Shown here in pieces: positions 40,597 through 50,387 of a stretch of 64,000 nucleotides of DNA (position 1 is the first letter of the stretch; each line of letters opens with the position of its first letter). The stretch is from Undibacterium umbellatum (GTDB lineage Bacteria > Pseudomonadota > Gammaproteobacteria > Burkholderiales > Burkholderiaceae_D). The notes under the pieces were generated by a model, which worked only from the letters and a program-made list of their open reading frames with translations, ran no database searches and was not told the DNA's origin. A program made the translations under genes and the position numbers. Location: NCBI RefSeq assembly GCF_014284125.1, contig NZ_JACOFX010000005.1, positions 124,001 to 188,000 on the forward strand, in the 5' to 3' direction.

Positions 40597-43170
40597 ATGA
40601 TGAAATTGAAAAACAACGTAGTTGGACTAAGTTCTGCACTCTTGCTGGGATGTATGGCAGGCAATGTCAGCGCGGCGGATACTGCAACAAAGTATGGACC
40701 GGGTAAGATGCCTGCCAATGATCTGGCCGCCTGGCCGTCTATCAAGAGTGTAATTGGCAAAGACCCGGCAATTGAGGCAAAAGTCGCAGCCATCGTCGCG
40801 GGCATGACTCTGGAACAGAAGATAGGCCAGATGACGCAACCGGAAATCAAGTCGATCACACCAGATGATGTGCGACGCTATTACCTGGGCTCTGTCTTGA
40901 ACGGTGGTGGCAGTTGGCCAGATCGCGACAATAAACGTGGCTCGGCGGCTGATTGGGTGGCTCTAGCTGATAAATATCATGCAGCTTCGATGGCAACTGA
41001 TATGCCAGTCAAGATCCCCGTCATCTGGGGCATAGATGCGATACATGGCAATAGCAATGTCTACGGTGCCACGCTGTTTCCGCACAATATAGGTCTGGGT
41101 GCAGCCCGCAATCCACAACTGGTTGGCCAGATAGGGCGCTCCATGGGCAAGTCTGTGCGAGCCACCGGCATCGCCTGGGTGTTTGGGCCTACGATAGCGG
41201 TGGTACGTGATGACAGGTGGGGGCGTACTTACGAAAGTTTTTCAGAAGACAGTGCGCTGGTGCGCCAGTATGCGGGTGAATATGTCAAGGGCCTGCAAGG
41301 CTCATTCATGGATGAAGCTAATGTCGTGGCCACGGCCAAGCATTTCATGGGTGATGGTGGCACTGATCAGGGTAAGGACAGAGGTGTGAACCTTTCCACC
41401 AATGCGCAGATGCTCAATACGCACGCACAGGGCTATCTGACTGCATTGGCTGCTGGCGCTCAAACCGTCATGGCTTCTTACAATAGTTGGAACGATAAAG
41501 CCGCGGGTGCAAACTACGGAAAAATGCACGGCAGCAAGGCGTTACTGACGGATGTGCTGAAACAAAAAATGGGCTTTGATGGTTTCGTCGTCACGGACTG
41601 GGATGGCATAGGTGAAGTACCAGGCTGTCGTAATGACAGTTGTCCACAAGCGATCAATGCCGGTATCGACATGGTGATGGTGCCGGATGCCTGGAAGGCG
41701 TTCATCAGCAATACCATCGCCCAGGTCAAGTCGGGTGAAATCCCCATGAGCAGGATAGATGATGCGGTGATGCGTATCATCCGCGTCAAATTGCGCGCTG
41801 GCTTGTTCGGCAAAAAACCTTCTGACAATATCTATGCGGGCAAGCAGGAAGCCTTGCAAGACCGTGAACTGGCCAGACAGGCAGTGCGTGAGTCCCTGGT
41901 TTTGTTGAAGAACGACAGCGCAACTTTGCCACTGGCACGCAACAAAAAAATCCTGGTCGTTGGCAAGACCGCTGACGATATCTCCAACCAGACTGGCGGC
42001 TGGTCGCTGACCTGGCAGGGAACTGACAATAAGAATACTGATTTCCCGAATGCTGATTCGATACTGACAGGCATCAAGGCAGCCGTGGGTGAAGCCAATG
42101 TCGAGTTCAGTGCAGATGCCAAGGGTGTGGACGTTAGCCGTTTTGATGCCGTGATTGCCGTTATCGGTGAAACACCGTATGCAGAAATGTATGGTGACAT
42201 AGGACCGGCTGGTACGCTCCGACATAGTGGCAGTTATCCTGAAGACCTGGCCGTCCTACGGGCCGTGGCAGGCAAAGGCAAGCCGGTAGTGACGGTGTTT
42301 GTCTCTGGTCGCCCCTTGTACGTGAATGACCTCATGAACTTGTCTGATAGCTTTGTGGCTGCATGGCTGCCAGGTTCGGAAGGTAAGGGTGTGGCGGATG
42401 TCTTGTTCCGTGCAGCAGATGGCAAAGTGGCGCATGACTTCAGGGGCACGCTGTCATTTTCCTGGCCCAAATCTGTCTGCCAGACCAGCCTGAATTTTGA
42501 TGAGCCAAACTACTCGCCTCTGTTCAAATTCGGCTATGGACTTACCTATTCCAGCAAGACAAAATTAGGGAAACTCGACAGCAAATATCCATCTGGTGGC
42601 TGTGGCGTGACCAACGCCTATCCAGTATTTAATCAGGCTGACCGTGCAACTTATCCTCTGTATGTCGTCAGCGGCACTGAACAGCAAGCAGTCGGTGCAG
42701 ATTTGAACCGGGTATTGAACATGCCAGGCATCAGTGTCCAGACTTCACAGGTGAATAGCCAGCAAGATGCCAAACTCGTTAGCTGGAGTGCTGCGGCAAG
42801 AGTGGAGGCACGTGCTGCCCATGCCAGAGCTCTGCCGGCTTTCGCCAGCAAGGATGGGGCGCTGACATTTGATACTATCGTTGCGACTGCACCCGCAGCT
42901 GCGGTCAGTCTTTCCATGCACTGTGGGAATAACTGTGTCGCTACGCTGGATGTGACAGATGCCTTCAAGCGCCTGGCTGGCAAAAAAGAAAAGCAGACGG
43001 TCAAGATACCACTCTCCTGCTTCGTTGCCAAAGGTGTGAAATTGCATCATGTTGATGTTCCATTCAGCATCAGTACCACATCGACATTTAGCGCCGCTTT
43101 CACGAATATACAAATTGTCGGCGGTGCGGCCAAGGACCAGGATGCGTTAAATTGCACAGAGTTGAAATGA
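40597..43170 (+). CDS. GH3 family exo-beta-glucosidase with C-terminal accessory domain (ExoP-like)
   Basis: 857 residues, exported (signal peptide to ...GNVSAAD). GH3 TIM-barrel (~60-400) with IPVIWGIDAIHG, ATAKHFMGDGGT and nucleophile Asp in VVTDWDGIGE; second alpha/beta domain (~410-640) with RESLVLLKND. The last ~190 residues form a beta-rich, Cys-containing domain (CGNNCVATLDV) like the sugar-binding appendage of marine ExoP enzymes that act on beta-1,3/1,4-glucans. It would release glucose in the periplasm. Its stop overlaps the glucokinase start. Confidence 0.88.
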   Translation: MMKLKNNVVGLSSALLLGCMAGNVSAADTATKYGPGKMPANDLAAWPSIKSVIGKDPAIEAKVAAIVAGMTLEQKIGQMTQPEIKSITPDDVRRYYLGSVLNGGGSWPDRDNKRGSAADWVALADKYHAASMATDMPVKIPVIWGIDAIHGNSNVYGATLFPHNIGLGAARNPQLVGQIGRSMGKSVRATGIAWVFGPTIAVVRDDRWGRTYESFSEDSALVRQYAGEYVKGLQGSFMDEANVVATAKHFMGDGGTDQGKDRGVNLSTNAQMLNTHAQGYLTALAAGAQTVMASYNSWNDKAAGANYGKMHGSKALLTDVLKQKMGFDGFVVTDWDGIGEVPGCRNDSCPQAINAGIDMVMVPDAWKAFISNTIAQVKSGEIPMSRIDDAVMRIIRVKLRAGLFGKKPSDNIYAGKQEALQDRELARQAVRESLVLLKNDSATLPLARNKKILVVGKTADDISNQTGGWSLTWQGTDNKNTDFPNADSILTGIKAAVGEANVEFSADAKGVDVSRFDAVIAVIGETPYAEMYGDIGPAGTLRHSGSYPEDLAVLRAVAGKGKPVVTVFVSGRPLYVNDLMNLSDSFVAAWLPGSEGKGVADVLFRAADGKVAHDFRGTLSFSWPKSVCQTSLNFDEPNYSPLFKFGYGLTYSSKTKLGKLDSKYPSGGCGVTNAYPVFNQADRATYPLYVVSGTEQQAVGADLNRVLNMPGISVQTSQVNSQQDAKLVSWSAAARVEARAAHARALPAFASKDGALTFDTIVATAPAAAVSLSMHCGNNCVATLDVTDAFKRLAGKKEKQTVKIPLSCFVAKGVKLHHVDVPFSISTTSTFSAAFTNIQIVGGAAKDQDALNCTELK

Positions 43171-44156
43171 TGGGCAATCAGACCTACCCACGCTTGCTGG
43201 CAGACATAGGTGGCACCAATGCCCGTTTCGCACTGGAGACGGCTGAGCGCCAGTTTGTTGCAGTCAGGGTGCTGGCCTGCGCTGACTTCCCCGGTTTGTC
43301 TGATGCCATGCAAAGCTATCTTGCCAGCCCTGAAGTTCAACAGGTGTCGGACAATGCTGAGCTGCGCATCAGGCATGCGGCGATTGCCATCGCCAACCCT
43401 GTCAATGGCGACAGCATCCGCATGACCAATCATCACTGGAGTTTTTCAATTGCTGCCGTGCGCCAGCAACTGGACTTCAGTACCCTGTTGGTCATGAATG
43501 ATTTTACTGCCCTGGCCATGGCTTTGCCTTACCTCGGTGCCAGCCAGCGCCAGCAAATCGGTGGAGGCGTAGAGCAGCCTGAACGTACCATCGGTCTCAT
43601 TGGCGCTGGCACTGGCCTGGGTGTGTCAGGCATTGTCCCGGCTGGCAAATCATGGGCACCTTTGGCCAGCGAAGGCGGGCATGCCAGTTTTGCACCCGCC
43701 AATAATGAAGAGGTGCAGATATTGCAAAGCCTGTGGCAACAGTATCAGCATGTGTCGGCAGAGCGTCTCTTGTCTGGCAAGGGCCTGGAGCTGATTTTTG
43801 CTGCCATCTCCGGCAAGACCCTGAGCGCTGCCGAGATTACGCACAGGGCGCTGGATGGCAGTTGCAGTGCATGCCTGCGTACGGTAGAGCACTTCTGCGC
43901 CATACTCGGCAGCATGGCTGGCAATGTTGCCCTGACTTTGGGCGCTACTGGCGGCATGTATATAGGCGGTGGCATAGTCCCCAAGCTGGGGCCACTGTTT
44001 GCCGCATCTGCCTTCCGGGAACGCTTTGTTGCCAAAGGCAGGCTGGGCAACTACCTGGCACAAATACCGACTTATTTGATTACTGAAGAATATCCCGCTT
44101 TCCTGGGTGTTTCAGCCATGCTGGCCAGGCATCTTGAGCAAGAGAATAATAAATAA
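43167..44156 (+). CDS. glk: Glucokinase
   Basis: 329 residues. The ATP/sugar-kinase motifs of the Glk family are visible: LLADIGGTNARFAL (phosphate 1), the catalytic Asp in VMNDFTALAM, LIGAGTGLGVSG and the sugar-contacting LASEGGHASFAP, then GGMYIGGGIVPKL. It phosphorylates glucose to glucose-6-phosphate in the cytosol. ATG 43167 overlaps the GH3 stop (ATGA), with a second ATG at 43170. The direct fusion of transcript order GH3-glucokinase-transporter argues that glucose is the end product of this locus. Confidence 0.9.
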   Translation: MMGNQTYPRLLADIGGTNARFALETAERQFVAVRVLACADFPGLSDAMQSYLASPEVQQVSDNAELRIRHAAIAIANPVNGDSIRMTNHHWSFSIAAVRQQLDFSTLLVMNDFTALAMALPYLGASQRQQIGGGVEQPERTIGLIGAGTGLGVSGIVPAGKSWAPLASEGGHASFAPANNEEVQILQSLWQQYQHVSAERLLSGKGLELIFAAISGKTLSAAEITHRALDGSCSACLRTVEHFCAILGSMAGNVALTLGATGGMYIGGGIVPKLGPLFAASAFRERFVAKGRLGNYLAQIPTYLITEEYPAFLGVSAMLARHLEQENNK

Positions 44157-44165
44157 CTGGAGACC

Positions 44166-45467
44166 ATGATGGAAAATTCCTTATCCGTTACCTCGACGGC
44201 ATTACCTGACAGCCAAGCCAGGAGCCAGACCAGCTCTCTGGTCATCGTGACTATCCTGTTCTTCATGTGGGGTCTGCTGACTTCACTCAATGATGTGCTG
44301 ATCCCGCATCTGAAATCCATTTACACTCTCAGCTATGTGCAAGCCACGCTGGTGCAATTTTGTTTCTTTGGTGCTTACTTCATTGTCTCCGTACCGGCAG
44401 GCATGCTGATCAGGAAGATAGGTTATCAAAATGGTGCTGTCACTGGCCTGGTCATCGCCGCGGGTGGCTGCGCCATGTTTTATCCAGCTTCCATGGGTAG
44501 CTATGCCTTGTTCTTGCTGGCATTTTTTGTGCTGGCGTCGGGCATCACGATCTTGCAGGTGGCGGCTAATCCCTATGTTACGGTACTGGGCGATGCCAGG
44601 ACAGCATCCAGTCGTCTGACGTTGACGCAGGCTTTCAACTCTCTTGGGACAACGGTAGCGCCGATTTTTGGTGGCATCCTGATCCTGTCTGGTGCGGCAC
44701 TTACTGTTGTGGAACTCAATGCATTGCCCGCAGCAGAGCAAGCCGCTTATCACGGCAGAGCTGCCGCTGCTGTACAAATGCCTTACCTCTTGCTGGCTGC
44801 GGCCTTGCTGTTGCTGGCGATTCTGTTTGCCTTTGCCCGCTTGCCCAAAATCACCCATACGGAAGAAGTCAACACTGACACCAGCAGTGACAATGCATCG
44901 GTGTTGTCGCATCGTCATCTGGTGCTGGGCGCCATAGGCATTTTCCTGTATGTCGGTGGCGAGGTCAGCATAGGCAGCTTCCTCATCAATTTTCTGGGTG
45001 AACCCAACATAGCAGCCCTGACGCCAGCGGCTGCAGCCCATTACGTGAGCTTCTACTGGGGCGGTGCCATGGTGGGGCGTTTCATCGGCTTTGCTGTCAT
45101 GCGCAAAGTCAGCCCAGGTAAAACCCTGGCCTTCAATTCTGCTGCCGCCATCATCTTGATTTTAACTGCCATCTATAGCCAAGGTTCGCTGGCAATGTGG
45201 GCCATATTGGCGGTGGGTTTGTGCAATTCCATCATGTTCCCTACCATCTTCAGCATGGCCTTGAACAAGCTCGGTAAATTCACTGGTCAGGGTTCGGGCA
45301 TATTGTGCATGGCGATAGTTGGTGGTGCCCTGGTCCCTTTCCTGCAGGGCTATCTGGCGGATACCCTGGGCCTGAGTCTTTCTTTCTATGTGCCGGCGGC
45401 TTGCTATACCTTCATCCTGTATTTTGGCGTACGCTATGCGGGCATGTATTCCACCAAAGCCGAATAG
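44166..45467 (+). CDS. MFS sugar transporter (FucP/GluP, glucose-galactose type)
   Basis: 433 residues with twelve membrane segments. The start [20 protein letters not shown] and the motif [13 protein letters not shown] are signatures of the FucP/GluP proton-sugar symporters; glucose and galactose are typical substrates of this clade. ATG 44166 follows GGAG by six bases, nine bases after the glucokinase stop. It would import glucose freed in the periplasm by GH3. A strong terminator follows, closing the locus. Confidence 0.88.
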   Translation: MMENSLSVTSTALPDSQARSQTSSLVIVTILFFMWGLLTSLNDVLIPHLKSIYTLSYVQATLVQFCFFGAYFIVSVPAGMLIRKIGYQNGAVTGLVIAAGGCAMFYPASMGSYALFLLAFFVLASGITILQVAANPYVTVLGDARTASSRLTLTQAFNSLGTTVAPIFGGILILSGAALTVVELNALPAAEQAAYHGRAAAAVQMPYLLLAAALLLLAILFAFARLPKITHTEEVNTDTSSDNASVLSHRHLVLGAIGIFLYVGGEVSIGSFLINFLGEPNIAALTPAAAAHYVSFYWGGAMVGRFIGFAVMRKVSPGKTLAFNSAAAIILILTAIYSQGSLAMWAILAVGLCNSIMFPTIFSMALNKLGKFTGQGSGILCMAIVGGALVPFLQGYLADTLGLSLSFYVPAACYTFILYFGVRYAGMYSTKAE

Positions 45468-45490
45468 TATTTCTTCCTTACAGGGGAATT

Positions 45491-45517
45491 CGGGAGCTTG
45501 ATGCTCCCGTTTTTTTG
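45491..45517 (+). terminator. Rho-independent terminator of the beta-glucan locus
   Basis: CGGGAGC and GCTCCCG pair around TTGAT and are followed by eight T residues, 23 bases after the transporter stop. A textbook intrinsic terminator. Confidence 0.9.
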
Positions 45518-45578
45518 CATGCCCCGACATAATGAATAATAATGTGCGTTCTTTATTTGGATACTGGCGACTGGGAAA

Positions 45579-46022
45579 ATGACTACAGCTAGAAAAGAAC
45601 GCTGGGCGACACTGGCAGGCATCTCTGCCTTTCTTGGAGGCTTGCTGCATGTCATTGCCCTGATAGGCGGTGCAGACTGGATCTATTTTTTCCACGCACC
45701 ACCTTCCGTGGTTGAGTCAGCACGCCTGGGCACCTGGCTTGCCCCGGTGAGTACTTTGCTGATCACAGCCCTGATGTGGTTATGCAGCCTGTACGCATTT
45801 TCTGCCGCCGGTTTTGTGCGCCGCCTGCCATTGCTAAGAACTGGTTTGTTTGTGGTAGCTTTTATCTGCATAGTGCGTGGCCTGATCTTTTTCCCGCTGA
45901 TCATGATTGACCGTGTCTGGTTGAGTCGTCTGGATACTTTTGAATTAGTCGCTTCCGTGATCTGGCTGGCAATCGGGATTTTCTTCGCACTGGGCTTGCG
46001 TGCTGCATGGAAAAAGACTTAG
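45579..46022 (+). CDS. Small four-helix membrane protein, function unknown
   Basis: 147 residues with four hydrophobic segments (~12-30, ~50-72, ~85-105, ~120-140), positively charged ends (starts TTARKERW, ends AAWKKT) and no recognisable motif. GGGA lies just upstream of ATG 45579. It is flanked by terminators on both sides, so it is a single-gene unit. Nothing around it suggests a role. Confidence 0.7.
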   Translation: MTTARKERWATLAGISAFLGGLLHVIALIGGADWIYFFHAPPSVVESARLGTWLAPVSTLLITALMWLCSLYAFSAAGFVRRLPLLRTGLFVVAFICIVRGLIFFPLIMIDRVWLSRLDTFELVASVIWLAIGIFFALGLRAAWKKT

Positions 46023-46080
46023 CAAATTTTTGAGTACATCGCCCATTTTGTCCTGAGCGTAGATTTGCACTTGTATTGGA

Positions 46081-46112
46081 GGGGCATCATTTTTCATGAT
46101 ACCCCTATTTTA
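46081..46112 (+). terminator. Terminator after small membrane-protein gene
   Basis: GGGGCATCAT pairs with ATGATACCCC with one mismatch around TTTTC and is followed by TATTTTAATT, 58 bases after the stop. Confidence 0.65.
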
Positions 46113-46461
46113 ATTCCATATTTTCCACAAAGACGTATTCCAACTACACTGTGAACACAGCAGATTTCAAAGGAAGTCGAAGAAGCGCTGCAGCGAAATT
46201 TCGAAAGCTTCTTTTGATGTCTCTTTGATCCGGATGAAAGAAAATGCAGGCATGGCCGTTGTATTTGACATAATCAAATACGACAGGCGTAATGTCTTGA
46301 CATCGAATTTTGTCCAGGATTCGAATAAAATGGTAGTTATCACTACCAACGCAACGAGAGCCTATCTCTGATACCTCGCTATAGGCTCCGAGCAAAATTG
46401 TGTCTTACCGGATACAACGCATGCTCTTTGCGATCTAAATCACAAATTTTGGAGCCACCTT
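46113..46461. other. Intergenic stretch with a possible decayed minus-strand gene
   Basis: About 350 bases before the oxidoreductase gene. Two overlapping minus-strand frames (46144-46395 and 46167-46349) each look protein-like over different halves: VVFDYVKYNGHACI in one and RIKETSKEAFEISLQRFFDF in the other. That pattern would fit a small gene broken by a frameshift near 46240, but chance cannot be excluded. The oxidoreductase start at 46462 is preceded by GGAG. Confidence 0.3.
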
Positions 46462-49400
46462 ATGTCATCCGACACCACCATGGAGTCTGCTGGACTCTCG
46501 TCCCTGCCGTCCCCGTCGTCTTCTGCTAAAGAAGTTCACACCGAGCCTGTCCAGGATGCGCTCGAAGCCAGCCAGATCACCAGCCCCCCGCAATTGAATG
46601 ATGTGCAACTTGACGATAAATATACGTCGAACAGCGGCACGATCTTTTTGTCAGGCATACAAGCTTTGGTAAGATTGCCCATGATGCAGCGCCAGCGCGA
46701 CCAGGCTGCGGGACTGAATACGGCGGGATTTATTTCCGGCTATCGTGGCTCCCCGCTGGGTGGTCTGGATGAAACATTGTGGAAAACCAAAAAACTGCTG
46801 GAGCAAAACCATGTGCAGTTCGTGCCCGGCGTCAATGAAGACCTGGCCGCAACGGCAGTTTGGGGCTCGCAAACAGTAGATTTGATAGGCCCGGCCAAAT
46901 ACGATGGTGTATTTGGCATGTGGTATGGCAAAGGCCCGGGTGTCGATCGTAGTGCTGACGTATTCAAGCACATGAACCATGCGGGCACATCGAAACACGG
47001 TGGTGTCCTGCTGGTGGCCGGTGATGACCATGGCGCCTATTCATCAACACTGCCGCACCAGTCTGACCATATTTTCTCTGCCTGCATGATCCCCATGCTC
47101 TACCCCAGCAATGTGCAGGAATACCTGGACCTGGGTCTGCATGCCTGGGCCATGTCGCGCTTTTCTGGCTGCGCAGTCGGCTTCAAGGCACTGGCCGATA
47201 CCGTGGAATCGACCTCGTCGGTCGATGCTGATCCTTTCCGCCTGCAAATCAAGCTACCGCAAGACTTTGTCATGCCTGAAGGTGGCCTGAACACTCGTTT
47301 ATCACTGGATACCCTGGGCATACAGGCACGCAAGCAAGAAGCTCTGATGCAGGATTACAAAATCTATGCAGCCCTGGCCTATGCCCGTATCAACAAACTC
47401 AATCATGTCACCATAGACAGCCCGACGGCGCGCCTCGGTATCGTCGCCTCCGGCAAGTCTTATCTCGACGTGCTGGAAGCGCTGGAAGAACTGGGTATTG
47501 ATGAAAAATTTGCTGCCGAGATAGGCATACGCCTGTTCAAGGTATCCATGCCCTGGCCGCTGGAGCCTGATGGTGTGCGTGAATTTGCCCAGGGTCTCGA
47601 TGAGATACTGGTAGTGGAAGAAAAACGCCAGATGGTGGAGTATCAGCTTAAAGAGCAGCTATATAACTGGCGCGACGATGTACGTCCGCGCGTCATCGGA
47701 AAGTTCGATGAAAAAGGCGAATGGGTACATCCGCGTGGGGAATGGCTGCTGACTTCCAAGGCTGATTTCTCGGTGGCACAAATTGCCCGCGTGATTTCTT
47801 CACGCATTGCCCGTTTCCATACCAGCGACCTTATCAAGGCGCGCCTGGCATTTCTGGAAGCCAAGGATGTCGTCCTTAGCAAGCAAGTCAATACACCGGC
47901 GCGCCCAGCTTACTATTGCTCGGGCTGTCCGCACAATACTTCCACCAAGGTGCCGGAAGGCAGCCTGGCACTGGCCGGTATTGGTTGCCATGTCATGGCG
48001 ACTGCGATATACCCTGAATTCAATAAACTGACGACACACATGGGTGGCGAAGGTGCGCCGTGGATAGGCCAGGCAGCTTTCTCGACTTTGCCGCATGTAT
48101 TCCAGAATCTCGGTGATGGCACTTATTTCCATTCCGGCTACCTGGCAATACGCGCAGCAGTCGCTGCCAAGGTCAATATCACCTACAAGATTTTGTATAA
48201 CGATGCAGTAGCGATGACAGGTGGACAACCCGTCGATGGCATCATCAGCGTGCCGATGATGGCGCAACAGATGGCCGCAGAAGGCGTCAAGCGCATCGCC
48301 CTGGTGACTGAGGATTTGTCACGTTACACAGACCGCTCCAACCTGCCCAGCTTTTTAACTCTGCATGACCGCAAGGACATGGATGCGGTGCAACGTGAAT
48401 TGCGCGATATCCCCGGCGCGACCGTACTCATTTACGATCAGACCTGTGCCGCCGAGAAACGCCGTCGCCGCAAAAAAGGCGAATTCCCTGACCCTAACCA
48501 GCGCATGTTCATCAATGAAGCAGTCTGCGAAGGCTGTGGAGATTGTGGTGTGCAATCCAACTGCACGTCCATCATGCCGGTGGAAACAGAATTTGGCCGC
48601 AAGCGCAGCATAGATCAGTCGTCCTGCAACAAGGATTATTCCTGCGTCAAGGGTTTCTGCCCCAGCTTCGTTACGGTAGAAGGTGGCAAGCTGGTCAAGT
48701 CCAAGACAGGTACGGCAAAGACAGATGACTTCGGCGCACTGCCAGAACCGCAATTGCCAGCCTGTGAAAGCTCATACAACATCCTGTTGAACGGCATAGG
48801 CGGCACTGGTGTGATCACGGTCGGTGCCTTGCTGGGCATGGCGGCACATCTGGAAGGCAAGGGCGCGTCTGTGCTCGACATGACAGGCATGTCGCAAAAA
48901 AATGGCTCAGTGACTTCGCATATACGCATCGTCAACCAGGCTGGCAAATTGCGCGCACAGCGTATAGCAACCGGTGAAGCTGACCTGATTTTGGGCTGCG
49001 ATATCCTGACCGCAGGTGCACATGACGCGATTTCCAAAATGCGCGCAGGCCGTACCCGCGCCGTCATCAATACCCATGAACAACCGACCGGCCCGTTTGC
49101 CAAGAATCCTGACTGGCAATTCCCGCTGGAGTCAGTTGAACACCTGATTTCTGAATCAGTCGGTGGCAATGTTGATTTCATCAATGCCACCAAACTGGCA
49201 ACCGCCTTGATGGGCGACTCCATTGCCACCAATCTGTTCATGCTCGGTTTTGCTTATCAGAAAGGTGCAATACCCGTATCTGAAACAGCCTTGCTGCGCG
49301 CTATTGAACTGAATGGCGTGGCGATTGAGGCCAACAAGAAAGCCTTCCTCTGGGGCCGCCGTGCTGCTGTGGATTTTGCCCGCGTGGAAAAAATCGCCAT

Positions 49401-50091
49401 CCCTGGCCAGCCTGTCGTCATCCAAATGCCGCAAAGCCTGGAGGCCCTCGTCAAGCGCCGTATTGCAGTACTGACCGATTACCAGAACGCCGGCTATGCC
49501 CAGCAATATGCTGACTTGGTCGATAAAGTCCGCAAGGCTGAATCTGTATTGAATGCTGGTAACAAATTCAGCATGGCAGTCGCCAAGTATGCGTTCAAAC
49601 TCATGGCCTACAAGGATGAGTATGAAGTCGCACGTTTGTATACCAATGGCGATTTCACAGCAAAACTGAAGCAACAGTTTGAGGGCGACTTCAGCCTGAA
49701 ATTCAATCTGGCTCCCCCTATCTTCTCAAAGAAAGACGGACAGGGTCATCTGGTCAAGGCCCAATATGGCTCCTGGGTCTGGCAGGCATTCAAGCTGCTG
49801 GCCAAACTCAAGGGCTTGCGTGGTACGGCACTGGATATTTTTGGCCGCACAGAAGAACGCAAGGCAGAGCGCGCACTCATTGTTGAATACACTGCCTTGA
49901 TGGAAAAGCTGGCTGCTGGTTTGAATACAGACAACCTGGAACAGGCCGTCGCCTTGGCTAGCCTGCCTGAAAAGATACGCGGTTATGGCCATGTCAAAGA
50001 AAAGGCCATGCAGGCGTATCATGCAGAGAAAGCAGTTTTACTGAAGCCTCAAAATACAACAGTGATCAAGGAAGTGTCGCGCGTAGCGTAA
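46462..50091 (+). CDS. Indolepyruvate ferredoxin oxidoreductase, fused alpha-beta form
   Basis: A 1209-residue fusion that oxidatively decarboxylates aryl or branched 2-oxo acids to acyl-CoA. After a ~50-residue unique N-terminus come the pyrimidine-binding region (GFISGYRGSPLGGLDE), the ThDP domain (YYCSGCPHNTST near 483), a Cys-rich Fe-S segment near 686-730 (CEGCGDCGVQSNC, then CNKDYSCVKGFC), and the gamma-like domain (~776-960; NGIGGTGVITVGALLG). A final ~200-residue helical region is usual for this long type. ATG 46462 follows GGAG. Its neighbour IcmF fits use in amino-acid degradation. Confidence 0.9.
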   Translation: MSSDTTMESAGLSSLPSPSSSAKEVHTEPVQDALEASQITSPPQLNDVQLDDKYTSNSGTIFLSGIQALVRLPMMQRQRDQAAGLNTAGFISGYRGSPLGGLDETLWKTKKLLEQNHVQFVPGVNEDLAATAVWGSQTVDLIGPAKYDGVFGMWYGKGPGVDRSADVFKHMNHAGTSKHGGVLLVAGDDHGAYSSTLPHQSDHIFSACMIPMLYPSNVQEYLDLGLHAWAMSRFSGCAVGFKALADTVESTSSVDADPFRLQIKLPQDFVMPEGGLNTRLSLDTLGIQARKQEALMQDYKIYAALAYARINKLNHVTIDSPTARLGIVASGKSYLDVLEALEELGIDEKFAAEIGIRLFKVSMPWPLEPDGVREFAQGLDEILVVEEKRQMVEYQLKEQLYNWRDDVRPRVIGKFDEKGEWVHPRGEWLLTSKADFSVAQIARVISSRIARFHTSDLIKARLAFLEAKDVVLSKQVNTPARPAYYCSGCPHNTSTKVPEGSLALAGIGCHVMATAIYPEFNKLTTHMGGEGAPWIGQAAFSTLPHVFQNLGDGTYFHSGYLAIRAAVAAKVNITYKILYNDAVAMTGGQPVDGIISVPMMAQQMAAEGVKRIALVTEDLSRYTDRSNLPSFLTLHDRKDMDAVQRELRDIPGATVLIYDQTCAAEKRRRRKKGEFPDPNQRMFINEAVCEGCGDCGVQSNCTSIMPVETEFGRKRSIDQSSCNKDYSCVKGFCPSFVTVEGGKLVKSKTGTAKTDDFGALPEPQLPACESSYNILLNGIGGTGVITVGALLGMAAHLEGKGASVLDMTGMSQKNGSVTSHIRIVNQAGKLRAQRIATGEADLILGCDILTAGAHDAISKMRAGRTRAVINTHEQPTGPFAKNPDWQFPLESVEHLISESVGGNVDFINATKLATALMGDSIATNLFMLGFAYQKGAIPVSETALLRAIELNGVAIEANKKAFLWGRRAAVDFARVEKIAIPGQPVVIQMPQSLEALVKRRIAVLTDYQNAGYAQQYADLVDKVRKAESVLNAGNKFSMAVAKYAFKLMAYKDEYEVARLYTNGDFTAKLKQQFEGDFSLKFNLAPPIFSKKDGQGHLVKAQYGSWVWQAFKLLAKLKGLRGTALDIFGRTEERKAERALIVEYTALMEKLAAGLNTDNLEQAVALASLPEKIRGYGHVKEKAMQAYHAEKAVLLKPQNTTVIKEVSRVA

Positions 50092-50284
50092 TTTCCTGAT
50101 GGCAATCTGCAATCTGGCAAGTCGGGCGGGAAGCCTGGCTTGCCAGCCTGGCGTCTGTAGTCTTGTGTTGATAATTGTATGAATGGTTGACATTTTATTA
50201 AAGCTCAATGTTTATGAAGCTTTCCAGAGATTTTATCGCCATAAGCCACGCCCAGCCTGAGGTTGCCGTTTTACATTTTCATGT

Positions 50285-50304
50285 TGACGTTTACGTTAAC
50301 GTCA
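50285..50304. promoter_or_regulatory. 20-bp palindrome upstream of icmF, LiuR-like operator candidate
   Basis: TGACGTTTACGTTAACGTCA is symmetric at nine of ten positions, about 84 bases before icmF. It resembles the ACGT-rich palindromes described for LiuR-type MerR regulators of branched-chain amino-acid catabolism; no such regulator gene is in the window. The rest of the 296-base gap holds no gene. Confidence 0.55.
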
Positions 50305-50387
50305 TATAACTTAGCCTAACCCAAACATAGTGAGAATTTGCTAAATAGCAATAGTCATTGTGATAAAACAAGACCGATGAGGAAGAC

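Noticed and set aside
45579..46022. The small membrane protein as a partner of the adjacent sugar locus.
   Set aside because: A strong terminator at 45491-45517 separates it and it lacks any transporter or glycan motif.
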